Below are positions 29,193 to 38,589 of a DNA stretch of 64,000 nt, in pieces (the first letter of the stretch is position 1; every line of letters begins with the position of its first letter). Under the pieces are notes generated by a model, which did not search any database, was not told where the DNA came from, and was given only the letters and a program-made list of their open reading frames with translations. The stretch covers positions 744,001 to 808,000 of the forward strand of contig AKCV02000015.1 of assembly GCA_000272025.2 (NCBI GenBank). The letters are read 5' to 3'. This DNA is from Imbroritus primus (GTDB lineage: Bacteria > Pseudomonadota > Gammaproteobacteria > Burkholderiales > Burkholderiaceae). A program made the position numbers and the translations under genes.

Positions 29193-30740
29193 TTATCGGC
29201 CTGCAAGCGGCAGGTCGCCAGTGAGTTGCGTCCATAATGTGTGTGCTGCCTGCAGACCGCTCCGAACTGCGCTTTCCAGCGTAGCCGGATAAGGTCCAGC
29301 CGTGTAGTCGCCGGCCAGCACCAGCCCTGGCAAGCCGGTCGCGTTCTCGGGACGGCAGATGCCGGGGCGGCTGCGGAAAGTCGCCTGCTTCTCCGTGATG
29401 ACCAGCGCCTTGTCCGGCAGCAGGCATGCCTGCAGATCAGCCGCGGGAACCACGCCGCGCAACTCCTCCAGCAATTGATGGCATACCGCCGCGGCAAGAT
29501 CGGCCCGTGGCCGTTGTACCGCATCGTCTGCGACGCTGATGACGATGGCCCAATGCTCGTGATCTGGCGAACCGGGGGGAGCAGACAGCTGGCCGCGATC
29601 GAAGAGAAACTGCCCGAAGGCGCCGGATGCGGGATCGCAGCGTAGCGCCAGCATGGGGTGTGGGAGGCGGACGCCGGGTGCGGGCAGGTATACCGTCGTG
29701 ATCGGCGCATGGGTGAGTGCTGCGAGTTGCGTGCAGAGTGCCTCGCGCGCCAGTACAGCGCTCGCGTCCGTCAACGCGATGCCATTAATCAGTCGGCTGG
29801 CGTCGCGCGGTGCGGTGGCGAGGACGATGCCGTCGACCTCAAGCTCATCCGGCGTCGTCATCACATTCCAGCCGGATGCACCGCGCATGAGTCCTCGCAC
29901 TGGCTTTCCGAGGTGGACCTGGCCGCCATGCCGGGCCAGCCAGTTGGCTGCAGGTTCGGCGAACAATGCGCCGAAGTCGATGCGTGGCACGAGCATATCG
30001 CTGCTGCCCGGTCCGGACAGCAGGGCGTCGCGCAGGACATTGAGAAAGACCTGGGCGCTGGCCTCTTCGATGGGCGTATTGAGCGCCGAGATACAGAGTG
30101 GCTGCCAGATCCTGTCGATGGTTTGAACGGGTTCTCCGGCCAGCCATTGCGCGACGGTGAGAGCGTCGTGGCAACGCCAGCCGCGCATGGCGGCGACTGC
30201 CAGCTTGCGCACCAGCCGCGCACGTTCACCGAGCGGGATGCTGCGCGCCTGCCACAGACCCGCGAGCAGGTGCCATGGTCGGCCACCTGGCGTGGCGGCG
30301 AGCGCAAATCCGTCGGCATAGCGGATCTGCAGCGGCAGCCGCAGCAGTGCCGTGGCCGGCGTCACGCCGACCCGCTGCATCAGATCAAGACAGGTACGAT
30401 ATGCGCCGAGCAGGATGTGCTGGCCGTTATCGAGGCGGAGCCGGATAGTCCGATCGCGGTTGTCGTCCGTCAGCGCGCGGGCGCGGCCGCCGAGCGTGCG
30501 CGCCCGTTCCAGCACCGTGACAGTGGCCCCGAGCGTGGTCAGCTCAAGTGCCGCCGCCAGCCCGGCCCAGCCACCGCCAATCACGGCAACATGTGGGTTG
30601 GCGGCATGGTGTGCGGCAGCATGCGGCGAGGCGACCCGGGATGCCGCAACCTGCGGCGAAGACTGGCGCGAAGTCTGCGGGGGCAGGTGCGCGCGCGTCA
30701 CGGTCAGCGTGCCTGGAAGCTGGTCTTGCTGGCGATCCAC
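29193..30740 (-). CDS. hpnE: Hydroxysqualene dehydroxylase HpnE
   Basis: An FAD-dependent oxidoreductase that reduces hydroxysqualene to squalene for hopanoid synthesis. 515 aa from GTG 30740; the FAD-binding motif VAVIGGGWAGLAAALELTTLGATV starts at residue 51, and a C-terminal LVLAGDYTAGPYPATLESAVRSG completes the flavin site. An alternative GTG at 30701 would trim 13 residues and nearly remove the 37-base overlap with hpnD. Last gene of hpnCDE. Confidence 0.93.
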   Translation of the reverse strand: MDRQQDQLPGTLTVTRAHLPPQTSRQSSPQVAASRVASPHAAAHHAANPHVAVIGGGWAGLAAALELTTLGATVTVLERARTLGGRARALTDDNRDRTIRLRLDNGQHILLGAYRTCLDLMQRVGVTPATALLRLPLQIRYADGFALAATPGGRPWHLLAGLWQARSIPLGERARLVRKLAVAAMRGWRCHDALTVAQWLAGEPVQTIDRIWQPLCISALNTPIEEASAQVFLNVLRDALLSGPGSSDMLVPRIDFGALFAEPAANWLARHGGQVHLGKPVRGLMRGASGWNVMTTPDELEVDGIVLATAPRDASRLINGIALTDASAVLAREALCTQLAALTHAPITTVYLPAPGVRLPHPMLALRCDPASGAFGQFLFDRGQLSAPPGSPDHEHWAIVISVADDAVQRPRADLAAAVCHQLLEELRGVVPAADLQACLLPDKALVITEKQATFRSRPGICRPENATGLPGLVLAGDYTAGPYPATLESAVRSGLQAAHTLWTQLTGDLPLAGR

Positions 30741-31567
30741 AGTTTCCGGACCGGGGTGAGGGCGATGCGCTGGTGCAGGACTTCAAACCCAGTAGCTTCG
30801 ATTTCGTCCAGCAGCGTTGCATAGATGGCGCCCATGATCAGGCCGGCCCGTTGCGCACGGCGATCTTCCGCCGGCAGCATGGCAAGCGCTTCGCAGTAGG
30901 TCGTACGGGCGCGTTCCGCCTGGAACTTCATCAGGGCGCGATACTTGTCCGAGTAGCGCGCCTGCATCAGGTCGGCTGCTGGCACTTCGAAGCGCTGCAG
31001 GTCTTCCATCGGCAGGTAGATACGGCCATTGCGGGCATCCTCGCCGACATCGCGGATGATATTGATGAGCTGCAGGGCGAGGCCCAGGCGTGCCGCATAC
31101 TCAAGCGTAGCGGGTTGCGTGCAGCCGAAGATGCGTGCCGACAGCAACCCCACCACGCCGGCGACACGATGGCAGTATTGGCGCAGTCCGGCGAAGTCCA
31201 GATAGCGGCTTTGCCGCAGATCCATTTCCATGCCTTCGAGGATCGCCTCCAGGTCTTCCTGCGGCAGGCCATATTCCGGCACATGCGGGGCCAGCGCCTG
31301 CGTGACCGGATGCGTGGGCTGGCCGGCATACAGCCGCGCCAGCTCCTGTCGCCACCAGGCCAGCCGCACATGGGCCAGCTCGCCGTGGGGAGCATCCGCC
31401 GTGGCATGCTGCATCGGGTCGCCGTCGACGATATCGTCGACCTCGCGGCAGAATGCATACAGCGCCACGATGGCGCGGCGACGAGGGGTAGGAAGGAACA
31501 GAAAGCTGTAGTAGAAACTGCTGCCGCTTTGCGCGACTTTCTGCTCGCAGTACTGATCTGGCGTCAA
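30704..31567 (-). CDS. hpnD: Presqualene diphosphate synthase HpnD
   Basis: Joins two farnesyl diphosphates into presqualene diphosphate. 287 aa with two Asp-rich motifs typical of squalene/phytoene synthases: AFCREVDDIVDGD near residue 40 and LINIIRDVGEDARNGRIYLP near residue 170. Middle gene of the operon, 100 bases after hpnC and overlapping hpnE. Confidence 0.94.
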   Translation of the reverse strand: MTPDQYCEQKVAQSGSSFYYSFLFLPTPRRRAIVALYAFCREVDDIVDGDPMQHATADAPHGELAHVRLAWWRQELARLYAGQPTHPVTQALAPHVPEYGLPQEDLEAILEGMEMDLRQSRYLDFAGLRQYCHRVAGVVGLLSARIFGCTQPATLEYAARLGLALQLINIIRDVGEDARNGRIYLPMEDLQRFEVPAADLMQARYSDKYRALMKFQAERARTTYCEALAMLPAEDRRAQRAGLIMGAIYATLLDEIEATGFEVLHQRIALTPVRKLWIASKTSFQAR

Positions 31568-31667
31568 AACGGTTCCGTCGAAAAGAGGTCTCTGGGCCGC
31601 CCTTGATGAGCGCTATGGGAATGACTGCGACAGGACAGCGTTGCCGCGTTGCGCATGCTCGGCTGCC

Positions 31668-32570
31668 TTAGCCGGCAGGAGGCACGCGCATGACAGCGGC
31701 GCGTGCGAGCATGATGCACCAGTCGGCTGCGCGCAGCGTGGGGCGTTGCCTGAACACATCGTACCGCGCGGCTTCAATACGCTCCAGGATACGCAATCCG
31801 CCCTGTACGATCAGGCGTAGTTCCCAGCCGATCCGCCGTGCCGTACCGGGCGGCATGCCAAGTGCCAGTGGCGCGCCGGATTGTAGCATTGCGCGCGTCC
31901 GATCGACCCACTCCGACATCAGCGCGCGCCACTGTGCATCACAGCGGCCTTCGGCGAAATGGGCATCAGTCACGCCATGCCGGGCGCAGGCATCCGTGGG
32001 CAGGTAGACGCGTTGCTTGCGCCAGTCCACGGCCACATCCTGGCAAAAATTCACCAGTTGCAAACCCGTGCAGATCGCATCCGACTGGGCGAGACGTTCC
32101 GGCGTGGCCGCGCCGTAGAGGTGCAGCATCAGGTGACCGACCGGATTGGCGGAGCGGGTGCAGTAGTCGAGCAGCATGGCTGCGTCCGTCATGCGGACAA
32201 ACCGCGCATCCTGTTCGAAGGCCGACAGCAGTTCGTACAGCGGCTGCAGGGGCAAGCGATACTGGCGCACGACCTCAGCCAGATCCTGGAACATTGGCGC
32301 ACGCGCCGGCATATCCTGTGCGATGCGGTCGAGCTCCGCGCGATATTCGGCCAGCAGGGCTAGCCGCTCAACGGCCGGAGCATCGCCTTCGTCGGCAATG
32401 TCGTCGGCGCTGCGCGCGATACGGTAGATCACCGCCACCGGCCAGCGCAGCGCCTTGGGCAACAGCAGGCTGGCAACCGGGAAGTTCTCGTAATGATCGA
32501 TCCGGGTGTCGGTACGGGCGGCCATCGGGGTGCCGGCTGCAGAAGGTGGAGAGGGGCGGCCTGAGGTCAT
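31668..32570 (-). CDS. hpnC: Hydroxysqualene synthase HpnC
   Basis: Converts presqualene diphosphate to hydroxysqualene. 300 aa from the ATG at 32570; motifs IARSADDIADEGD and LVNFCQDVAVDWRKQRVYLP match the squalene/phytoene synthase fold, and DHYENFPVASLLLPK is the HpnC-type N-terminus. A second start at 32525 (285 aa) is equally possible. First gene of hpnCDE; squalene-hopene cyclase is not in the window. Confidence 0.92.
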   Translation of the reverse strand: MTSGRPSPPSAAGTPMAARTDTRIDHYENFPVASLLLPKALRWPVAVIYRIARSADDIADEGDAPAVERLALLAEYRAELDRIAQDMPARAPMFQDLAEVVRQYRLPLQPLYELLSAFEQDARFVRMTDAAMLLDYCTRSANPVGHLMLHLYGAATPERLAQSDAICTGLQLVNFCQDVAVDWRKQRVYLPTDACARHGVTDAHFAEGRCDAQWRALMSEWVDRTRAMLQSGAPLALGMPPGTARRIGWELRLIVQGGLRILERIEAARYDVFRQRPTLRAADWCIMLARAAVMRVPPAG

Positions 32571-32784
32571 GGCGCGATTTAACCATAGGTTAGTGTCCTG
32601 GCATCTTTTGCGGGCCCTGGTTCGCGCGCCAATTCGAGCAATGATTCGAGAAGTTATCCGCGCAGCCATGCGAGCAGAATGGATTGATGGTACAGGCTGG
32701 CTGTGAGGCTAAATCAGGCCAGAGCGCATGTTTTACGCCTATGTCGGGAAGGTGATGCTCAAGCGCCATCGGCACCGTTCTCGT

Positions 32785-32830
32785 TTGACGCCTCCCAACC
32801 CCTTCGATATATTACTGACCCATCGGTAAT
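32785..32830 (+). promoter_or_regulatory. RND pump promoter overlapped by an inverted repeat
   Basis: TTGACG (32785-32790), 17 bases, TATATT (32808-32813). The imperfect palindrome ATTACTGACCCATCGGTAAT (32811-32830; 7 of 10 pairs symmetric) covers the -10 and the expected start of transcription. This looks like a TetR-type operator. No regulator gene is adjacent. The rest of 32571-32784 shows nothing recognisable. Confidence 0.6.
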
Positions 32831-32838
32831 TTACTGGA

Positions 32839-34059
32839 ATGGTCATGTCGGATTTGCGCATCCCAGGCGTTCGCCCGGGCATTGCCGTCGTACCCCGAGC
32901 ACCCACGAGGACGGCGGGCAGTCTCTGGCGGCGGATTGCAGCAGCTGGTGCAGTGGCGTGTCTGCTGGTGGCATGCGGCAAGCAACCCGAGGCTGAAGCC
33001 CCGCCACGGCCGGTGCGCCTGATGAAGCTGCAGCCAGCAGGCGCCGACAGTGCAGTGACTTATTCCGGCAATGTGCAGGCGCGCATCGAGTCGCGTCTTG
33101 GCTTTCGCGTCGGCGGCAAGGTGGCTGCGCGCCTGGTCGACGTTGGCGCGACGGTCAAGAAAGGGCAGGTGCTTGCGCGGCTCGATCTGGCGGATCTGAA
33201 GCTGGCCGAGAGCGGTTCCCGGGCCCAGCTGGAAGCTGCCCGGACCGAACGCGACCTCGCGCACAGCGATCTCAAGCGTTTCGATGACCTGTACGCCAAA
33301 GGCTTCATCAGCGCCGCCGAACAGCAGCGCCGCAAGGCGACGTACGATGCCGCAGAGGCGCGCTACCGGCAGGCGCAGGCCGGGCTGAGCAGCCAGTCCA
33401 ACCAGCTCGCCTATGGCGAACTCCTGGCGGACGCAGAGGGCGTGGTGACGGCGATCGAAGCCGAGGTCGGGCAGGTGGTGTCGCCTGGCCAGCCGGTCGT
33501 GCGCGTGGCGCAGACGGCAGAGAAAGAGGTGGTCATCGCCTTGCCAGAGGATCAGGTTGGGCAGGTACGTGTCGGGGCTGCCGCGACGGTACGCCTGTGG
33601 GCTGATGAAGCGCGCACGCTCCCAGGTCGTGTGCGCGAGATTGCTCCGGCAGCAGACGCCGCCACCCGAACGTATACCGTGCGCGTCGCGCTGCCCAATC
33701 CGCCCGCCGAGCTCCGCCTGGGCATGACGGCAACGGTCATGCTGGCCCGCGATGCCGCTGCGCAGGCGTTGAGCGTACCGCTCAGTGCGCTCCTGCAGGT
33801 CAATGGCCACAGCCAGGTATGGATCTATGATCCGGCCAGCCAGTCGGTGAGCCCGGTAACGGTCACGCTTGGCGATCCAGTGGACAACCGGGTGACGGTG
33901 ACACAAGGCCTTCAGCCTGGGAAGCTTATCGTGACTGCGGGTGTTCATCTGCTCAAGCCTGGCCAGAAAGTGCGCGTGATGGGCGATGAGGCAGGCAACG
34001 GGCATCAAGCGGCCTCCACGCCAGCTACGGCCCCCAATCGTACAGCGCCGGCCCGGTAA
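32839..34059 (+). CDS. RND efflux periplasmic adaptor (membrane fusion) lipoprotein
   Basis: A 406-aa adaptor linking the inner-membrane pump to an outer-membrane channel. Lipobox LLVAC with lipidated C46; barrel-sandwich/lipoyl halves around residues 75-110 and 195-230 (AEGVVTAIEAEVGQVVSPGQPVVRV) flank a helical hairpin; beta-barrel and membrane-proximal domains follow. The ATG at 32845 with GGAA upstream may be the true start. It precedes the pump gene by 8 bases. No outer-membrane channel gene is adjacent. Confidence 0.92.
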   Translation: MVMSDLRIPGVRPGIAVVPRAPTRTAGSLWRRIAAAGAVACLLVACGKQPEAEAPPRPVRLMKLQPAGADSAVTYSGNVQARIESRLGFRVGGKVAARLVDVGATVKKGQVLARLDLADLKLAESGSRAQLEAARTERDLAHSDLKRFDDLYAKGFISAAEQQRRKATYDAAEARYRQAQAGLSSQSNQLAYGELLADAEGVVTAIEAEVGQVVSPGQPVVRVAQTAEKEVVIALPEDQVGQVRVGAAATVRLWADEARTLPGRVREIAPAADAATRTYTVRVALPNPPAELRLGMTATVMLARDAAAQALSVPLSALLQVNGHSQVWIYDPASQSVSPVTVTLGDPVDNRVTVTQGLQPGKLIVTAGVHLLKPGQKVRVMGDEAGNGHQAASTPATAPNRTAPAR

Positions 34060-34067
34060 ATCGCCTC

Positions 34068-37000
34068 ATGAACCCTTCCCGCTTCAATCTTTCGCGCTGG
34101 GCGCTCGAGCATCAGGCGCTGACGCGTTACCTGCTTGTCGTGCTGCTGCTGGGCGGCATGCTCGCCTTCTTCCAGCTCGGTCAGGACGAGGACCCGCCGT
34201 TTACCTTCCGTGCCATGGTGGTTCGCGCAGTCTGGCCGGGAGCGACGGCGGAGCAGATCGCCGTCCAGGTCACCGACAAGATCGAGAAGACCCTGCAGGA
34301 AGTGCCGTACGCAGACAAGATCCGCAGCTATTCCAAGCCAGGCGAAACGATGATTATCTTTCAGTTGAAAGATAACTCGCCGGCCAAAGAAATCAGCCAG
34401 ATCTGGTACACCGTCCGCAAGAAGGTCGGCGACCTTGCCGGTACGTTTCCGGCGGGCGTGCACGGCCCGTTCTTCAACGACGAGTTTGGCGATGTCTACG
34501 GCTCGATCTACGCGCTCTCGTCGGATGGCTTCAGCTATCGCGAATTGCGCGACTACGCCGATGCCGTGCGCCAGCAGTTGCTGCGCGTGAAGTCGGTCGC
34601 CAAGGTCGAATTGCTGGGCGTGCAGGACGAAAAGGTCTATATCGAATTCCAGCAGGGGCGCATGGCGCAGCTCGGCCTCGATATCAACAGCATCGCGACG
34701 CAGATTGCCCAGCAGAACAATCTGGAAGGCAGCGGCGTGCTGGTGACGCCGACCGACAACGTGCAGATCCGCCTGTCCGGCGCATTCAGCGATACCGCGG
34801 ACCTTGCCAACCTGGTGTTGCGGGTGCCTAGTGGTGCCAATACGGGTTCGAATGCCGGCCGCAATGTCAGGCTCGGCGATATCGCCACGATCCATCGCGA
34901 CTATATCGACCCGCCCAACTCGAAGATGCGCTTCAACGGCAAGGAAGTCATCGGCCTGGGAATCTCGATGGCCAAGGGGGGCGACATCATTGCCCTGGGC
35001 AAGGCGCTGGAGCAGACGGTTGCCGAGGTGCGCCAGGGCCTGCCGGTCGGGATCGAGCTGGCCCAGGTACAGGACCAGCCGCAGGCGGTCAAATCGTCTG
35101 TCAACGAGTTCGTGAAAGTGCTGATCGAGGCCGTGGTCGTGGTGCTGGCCGTGAGCTTTCTGTCCCTGGGACTGCATACGCGTCCGCTACGCATCGATAC
35201 GCGGCCGGGTCTGGTCGTGGGCCTGACGATCCCGCTCGTGCTCGCCGTGACATTCCTCTTCATGAACATCTTCGATATCGGCCTGCACAAGATCTCGCTG
35301 GGCGCGTTGATCATCGCGCTCGGCTTGCTGGTAGACGATGCCATCATCGCCGTGGAGATGATGGTGCGCAAGCTGGAAGAGGGCTTTTCCAAGATGGAGG
35401 CGGCGACCTTCGCCTATACCTCCACGGCCATGCCGATGCTGACCGGTACGCTGATCACCGCGGCTGGCTTCCTGCCTGTTGGCCTGGCGCGCTCCACTGT
35501 TGGCGAGTACACCTTCGGCATCTTTGCCGTGACCGCGCTGGCGCTGGTGCTGTCGTGGTTTGCCGCCGTGGTGTTTACTCCCTACCTGGGCTATCTCCTG
35601 CTCAAGACCAAGCCGCGCGGCCAGCACGGCGGTTCCCATCACGAGCTGTTCGATACGCCGTTCTACAACCGCTTCCGCCGTCTCGTTGACTGGTGCGTGA
35701 CCTATCGCAAGATCGTGATCGCGGCGACGCTCGCTACGTTCGCACTTGGGCTGTTCGGGTTCCAGTATGTCGAAAAGCAGTTTTTCCCGGACTCCAGCCG
35801 CCCCGAACTGATGGTCGAGATCTGGCAGCCTGAAGGTTCCAGCTACACGCAGAACGCAGCCGATGTGAAGCGCTTCGAAACCCTGATCGCGCAGGAGCCG
35901 GACGTCGTCAGCATCACGTCGTTCGTCGGCACCGGCGCGCCGCGTTTCTACCTGCCTTTGGATCAGATCTTTCCGCAGACCAACGTCGCGCAGATCATCG
36001 TCATGCCGTCCGACCTGAAGGCGCGCGAGCGTCTGCGCAAGCGGATCCAGACTGTGCTTGACGAGTCGTTCCCGCATGCCCGTGGCCGGGTCAAGCTGCT
36101 GCCTAATGGACCGCCCGTGCCATATCCCGTCCAGTTCCGCGTGGTGGGGCCAGACATGAAGCTGGTGCGCAAGTATGCGGATGAAGTCAAGGCCGTGATG
36201 GCGCAAAATCCCTATACCGTGGGCGTGAACGACAACTGGAACGAATCCGTCAAGATCCTGCGGCTCGATATCGACCAGGACAAGGCGCGCGCCCTGGGCG
36301 TCACCACCAATACCATCGCGCAGGCGACGCAAGCCATCCTCACCGGCGTGCCGGTCGGACAGTTCCGCGATGGCGTGCGGCTGATCGATATTGTCATGCG
36401 CACGCCACGCGAAGAGCGCGACACCATGTCCGACCTGCAGAGCGCGGTCGTGCGGACCAGTAACGGGCAAAGTGTGCCGTTGACGCAGCTTGTCCGTATC
36501 CGCTTGGCCTCGGAGCCGGGCGTGATCTGGCGCGAGAATGGCGATTTTGGCATTACCGTGCAGGCTGACGTCGTCGACGGCATCCAGGGTCCCACGGTAA
36601 CCGCGCAGGTCAATCCGCAACTCGACGGCATCCGCAAGCGCCTGCCGATGGGCTACCAGATCAAGATCGCCGGCGCCGAGGAAGAGAGCGCCAACGCTGG
36701 CGCCTCGATTGCCGCGCAGATGCCATTGTGCATCTTCCTGATCTTCACGCTGCTGATGCTCCAGCTGCACAGCTTCTCGCGTTCCGTGATGGTGTTCCTG
36801 ACCGGCCCGCTGGGACTGATCGGCGCGGCCGGTACGCTGCTGCTCCTGCAGGCGCCGATGGGCTTCGTGGCGCAGTTGGGCATCACGGCCCTGATGGGCA
36901 TGATCATCCGCAACTCGGTGATCCTGGTTGACCAGATTGAGCAGGATATCCAGGCCGGTGTGCCGGTTTGGACTGCGATCGTGGAGTCTGCCGTGCGGCG

Positions 37001-37214
37001 TTTTCGGCCGATCATCCTGACGGCGGCAGCGGCCGTGCTGGCCATGATCCCGCTGTCGCGCAGCGTGTTCTGGGGACCAATGGCCGTTGCCATCATGGGC
37101 GGGCTGATCGTTGCCACCGTGCTGACACTGCTGTTCCTGCCAGCCCTGTATGCCGTGTGGTTCCGTGTCAAGCGGCCCGAGGCCGAGGGCGGTGTGCCAG
37201 CGCACAGCAGCTGA
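34068..37214 (+). CDS. RND efflux permease, TriC/AcrB-like
   Basis: A 1048-aa inner-membrane proton-driven pump of the HAE1 class. The first membrane helix (LTRYLLVVLLLGGMLAFFQL) is followed by DEDPPFTFRAMVVRAVWPGATAEQI; the central helices carry the proton-relay pattern LGLLVDDAIIAVEMM; the second half repeats the fold with MGMIIRNSVILVDQIEQD. The N-terminal region resembles TriC of Pseudomonas. Substrates cannot be inferred. Transcribed with the adaptor. Confidence 0.93.
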   Translation: MNPSRFNLSRWALEHQALTRYLLVVLLLGGMLAFFQLGQDEDPPFTFRAMVVRAVWPGATAEQIAVQVTDKIEKTLQEVPYADKIRSYSKPGETMIIFQLKDNSPAKEISQIWYTVRKKVGDLAGTFPAGVHGPFFNDEFGDVYGSIYALSSDGFSYRELRDYADAVRQQLLRVKSVAKVELLGVQDEKVYIEFQQGRMAQLGLDINSIATQIAQQNNLEGSGVLVTPTDNVQIRLSGAFSDTADLANLVLRVPSGANTGSNAGRNVRLGDIATIHRDYIDPPNSKMRFNGKEVIGLGISMAKGGDIIALGKALEQTVAEVRQGLPVGIELAQVQDQPQAVKSSVNEFVKVLIEAVVVVLAVSFLSLGLHTRPLRIDTRPGLVVGLTIPLVLAVTFLFMNIFDIGLHKISLGALIIALGLLVDDAIIAVEMMVRKLEEGFSKMEAATFAYTSTAMPMLTGTLITAAGFLPVGLARSTVGEYTFGIFAVTALALVLSWFAAVVFTPYLGYLLLKTKPRGQHGGSHHELFDTPFYNRFRRLVDWCVTYRKIVIAATLATFALGLFGFQYVEKQFFPDSSRPELMVEIWQPEGSSYTQNAADVKRFETLIAQEPDVVSITSFVGTGAPRFYLPLDQIFPQTNVAQIIVMPSDLKARERLRKRIQTVLDESFPHARGRVKLLPNGPPVPYPVQFRVVGPDMKLVRKYADEVKAVMAQNPYTVGVNDNWNESVKILRLDIDQDKARALGVTTNTIAQATQAILTGVPVGQFRDGVRLIDIVMRTPREERDTMSDLQSAVVRTSNGQSVPLTQLVRIRLASEPGVIWRENGDFGITVQADVVDGIQGPTVTAQVNPQLDGIRKRLPMGYQIKIAGAEEESANAGASIAAQMPLCIFLIFTLLMLQLHSFSRSVMVFLTGPLGLIGAAGTLLLLQAPMGFVAQLGITALMGMIIRNSVILVDQIEQDIQAGVPVWTAIVESAVRRFRPIILTAAAAVLAMIPLSRSVFWGPMAVAIMGGLIVATVLTLLFLPALYAVWFRVKRPEAEGGVPAHSS

Positions 37215-37311
37215 CATGCCTTGCGTTCCTGTCCGGCGCTGCAGTGTTCCGGATCGGGATGCCACGTGGGCTGGCACCCCCCGCGGGGGTACCTGGCCAT
37301 TGCCTCGATTA

Positions 37312-37461
37312 ATGAAAGGTGGCAGGACAATCTGGACGCATCCTCTTCCGATCGGTCAGGGATATCGCTGGCCTCCCGAGGATTTCGATATTCCCCTGCT
37401 TGAAGCCCTTGAAACCAAGTATCAGGACGCACTGCGCGCGGTACGCGACATGGGCGCCTGA
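37312..37461 (+). CDS. Possible small protein, unknown
   Basis: A 49-residue frame, MKGGRTIWTHPLPIGQGYRW then a helical C-terminus, with a plausible amino-acid composition. Weak Shine-Dalgarno. It follows the RND pump by 97 bases and has no recognised family. The following stretch 37462-37775 holds no gene or site I can identify. Confidence 0.35.
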   Translation: MKGGRTIWTHPLPIGQGYRWPPEDFDIPLLEALETKYQDALRAVRDMGA

Positions 37462-37775
37462 GTGATGCCCTCGCCAGCGGGGTCGATGCGATACGGCTGG
37501 CGTGTCACGCGAAGCTGCGAATCAGCGCGAACTGGTGACGCTAGCTGTGTCGATGGCCACGGCGGTGGCGTAGAAGGGAGTGCGGGGAGTGCAGGGCGGT
37601 TCGACTGCCACGCGCCGCTGGGGCCAAGGCGGGGTGCAGCGTAATGTGCGCGAACCCACCAGGGTAGCGGAGAGACTCGTGCTGAACCGCGCTTGGAATC
37701 CTGCTTCCGTGAGTTGGCAGGGCTTCACCCAGTGACCCACAAGGATTCGGGTGAAATTCCGGTGATATCGAGAGA

Positions 37776-37862
37776 TGGTGCGAGGGAGGGGACTCGAACC
37801 CCTACACCATTGCTGGCGTCAGGACCTAAACCTGGTGCGTCTACCAATTTCGCCACCCTCGC
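37776..37862 (-). tRNA. tRNA-Leu (anticodon UAG)
   Basis: An 87-nt class II tRNA with encoded CCA. Acceptor GCGAGGG pairs with CCCTCGC, the anticodon stem encloses TTTAGGT with TAG, a long variable arm is present, and the T arm is AGGGG-TTCGAGT-CCCCT. Confidence 0.96.
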
Positions 37863-37891
37863 ACGGTCCCGGTTCGCCATTGTTTGGCGAA

Positions 37892-37916
37892 GGGCGGATT
37901 GTATCGCAATCCGCCC
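37892..37916 (-). promoter_or_regulatory. Inverted repeat overlapping the likely tRNA-Leu -10
   Basis: Perfect 10-bp arms GGGCGGATTG / CAATCCGCCC with a 5-base loop. On the minus strand it contains TACAAT (37898-37903), a fair -10 for the tRNA-Leu gene 36 bases downstream. No clear -35. Confidence 0.35.
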
Positions 37917-38124
37917 GCTTCGATCCAGTCGTTGTGCAATTTTATCCCTCGCGAGGCGGGTTGAGTGGCCTGCGACGCCGCAACCGACGGCCCGCGTTGC
38001 ACCAGCCCGGCTTTGGCGCATGGAGGCTGCATCAGGGATTCCCCGGCGCGCAAGCGGGTCGATCTGACAAGGAGTCTGCGCCCGGCAGTAAGCTATCGCT
38101 TTTGCCATGCCGTGGAGGCTGCCG

Positions 38125-38565
38125 GTGAAACAACGTTTGAACCTCTCCCAGGCCACGCCCGAACTGTATCGCGCCATCGCTGCGCTGGACGCGGCGGTGA
38201 AGCATTCGGGCATCGACCAGCAACTGCTACACCTCATCAAGCTGCGCGCCTCGCAGATCAATGGCTGTGCGTTTTGCGTCAATATGCACGTTAAGGAATC
38301 GCTGGCCGATGGCATGCCGGCGCAGAAGCTTCATCTCGTGTCCGTATGGCGGGAGTCACCGCTGTTCGATGCACGCGAGCGCGCGGTCCTCGCACTGACG
38401 GAAAGCGTGACGCGCCTGTCGCAGAATGATGTGCCCGATGCGTTATATGAAGACGTGCGCGCGCATTTCGATGAAGTCGGCTTCTCGCAGCTGATCGTGG
38501 CGATTGGCGCCATCAACGTGTGGAACCGCGTCGCCGTATCGACGCGGATGGTCCACCCGCATTGA
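38125..38565 (+). CDS. AhpD-like carboxymuconolactone decarboxylase family protein
   Basis: A 146-aa protein of the AhpD/CMD fold. The redox motif is CAFC followed by NMH (INGCAFCVNMHVKESL), as in alkylhydroperoxidase AhpD. I choose GTG 38125 because a perfect GGAGG lies 6 bases upstream and the protein then begins VKQRLNLSQATPELYRAI; an ATG 18 bases earlier is the alternative. Probably an antioxidant or thiol-dependent peroxidase. Convergent with the LacI gene, 24 bases apart. Confidence 0.87.
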   Translation: MKQRLNLSQATPELYRAIAALDAAVKHSGIDQQLLHLIKLRASQINGCAFCVNMHVKESLADGMPAQKLHLVSVWRESPLFDARERAVLALTESVTRLSQNDVPDALYEDVRAHFDEVGFSQLIVAIGAINVWNRVAVSTRMVHPH

Positions 38566-38589
38566 TCCTGCCGTCCTGATGCCGCTGCG

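Noticed and set aside
35187-37277. Minus-strand open frame of 696 codons opposite the RND permease
   Set aside because: Antisense shadow of a high-GC gene; no domain, His/Arg/Gln-rich composition typical of such shadows.
37776-37862. tRNA-Leu as an integration site for a mobile island
   Set aside because: No integrase, no duplicated tRNA end and no foreign base composition were seen on either side.
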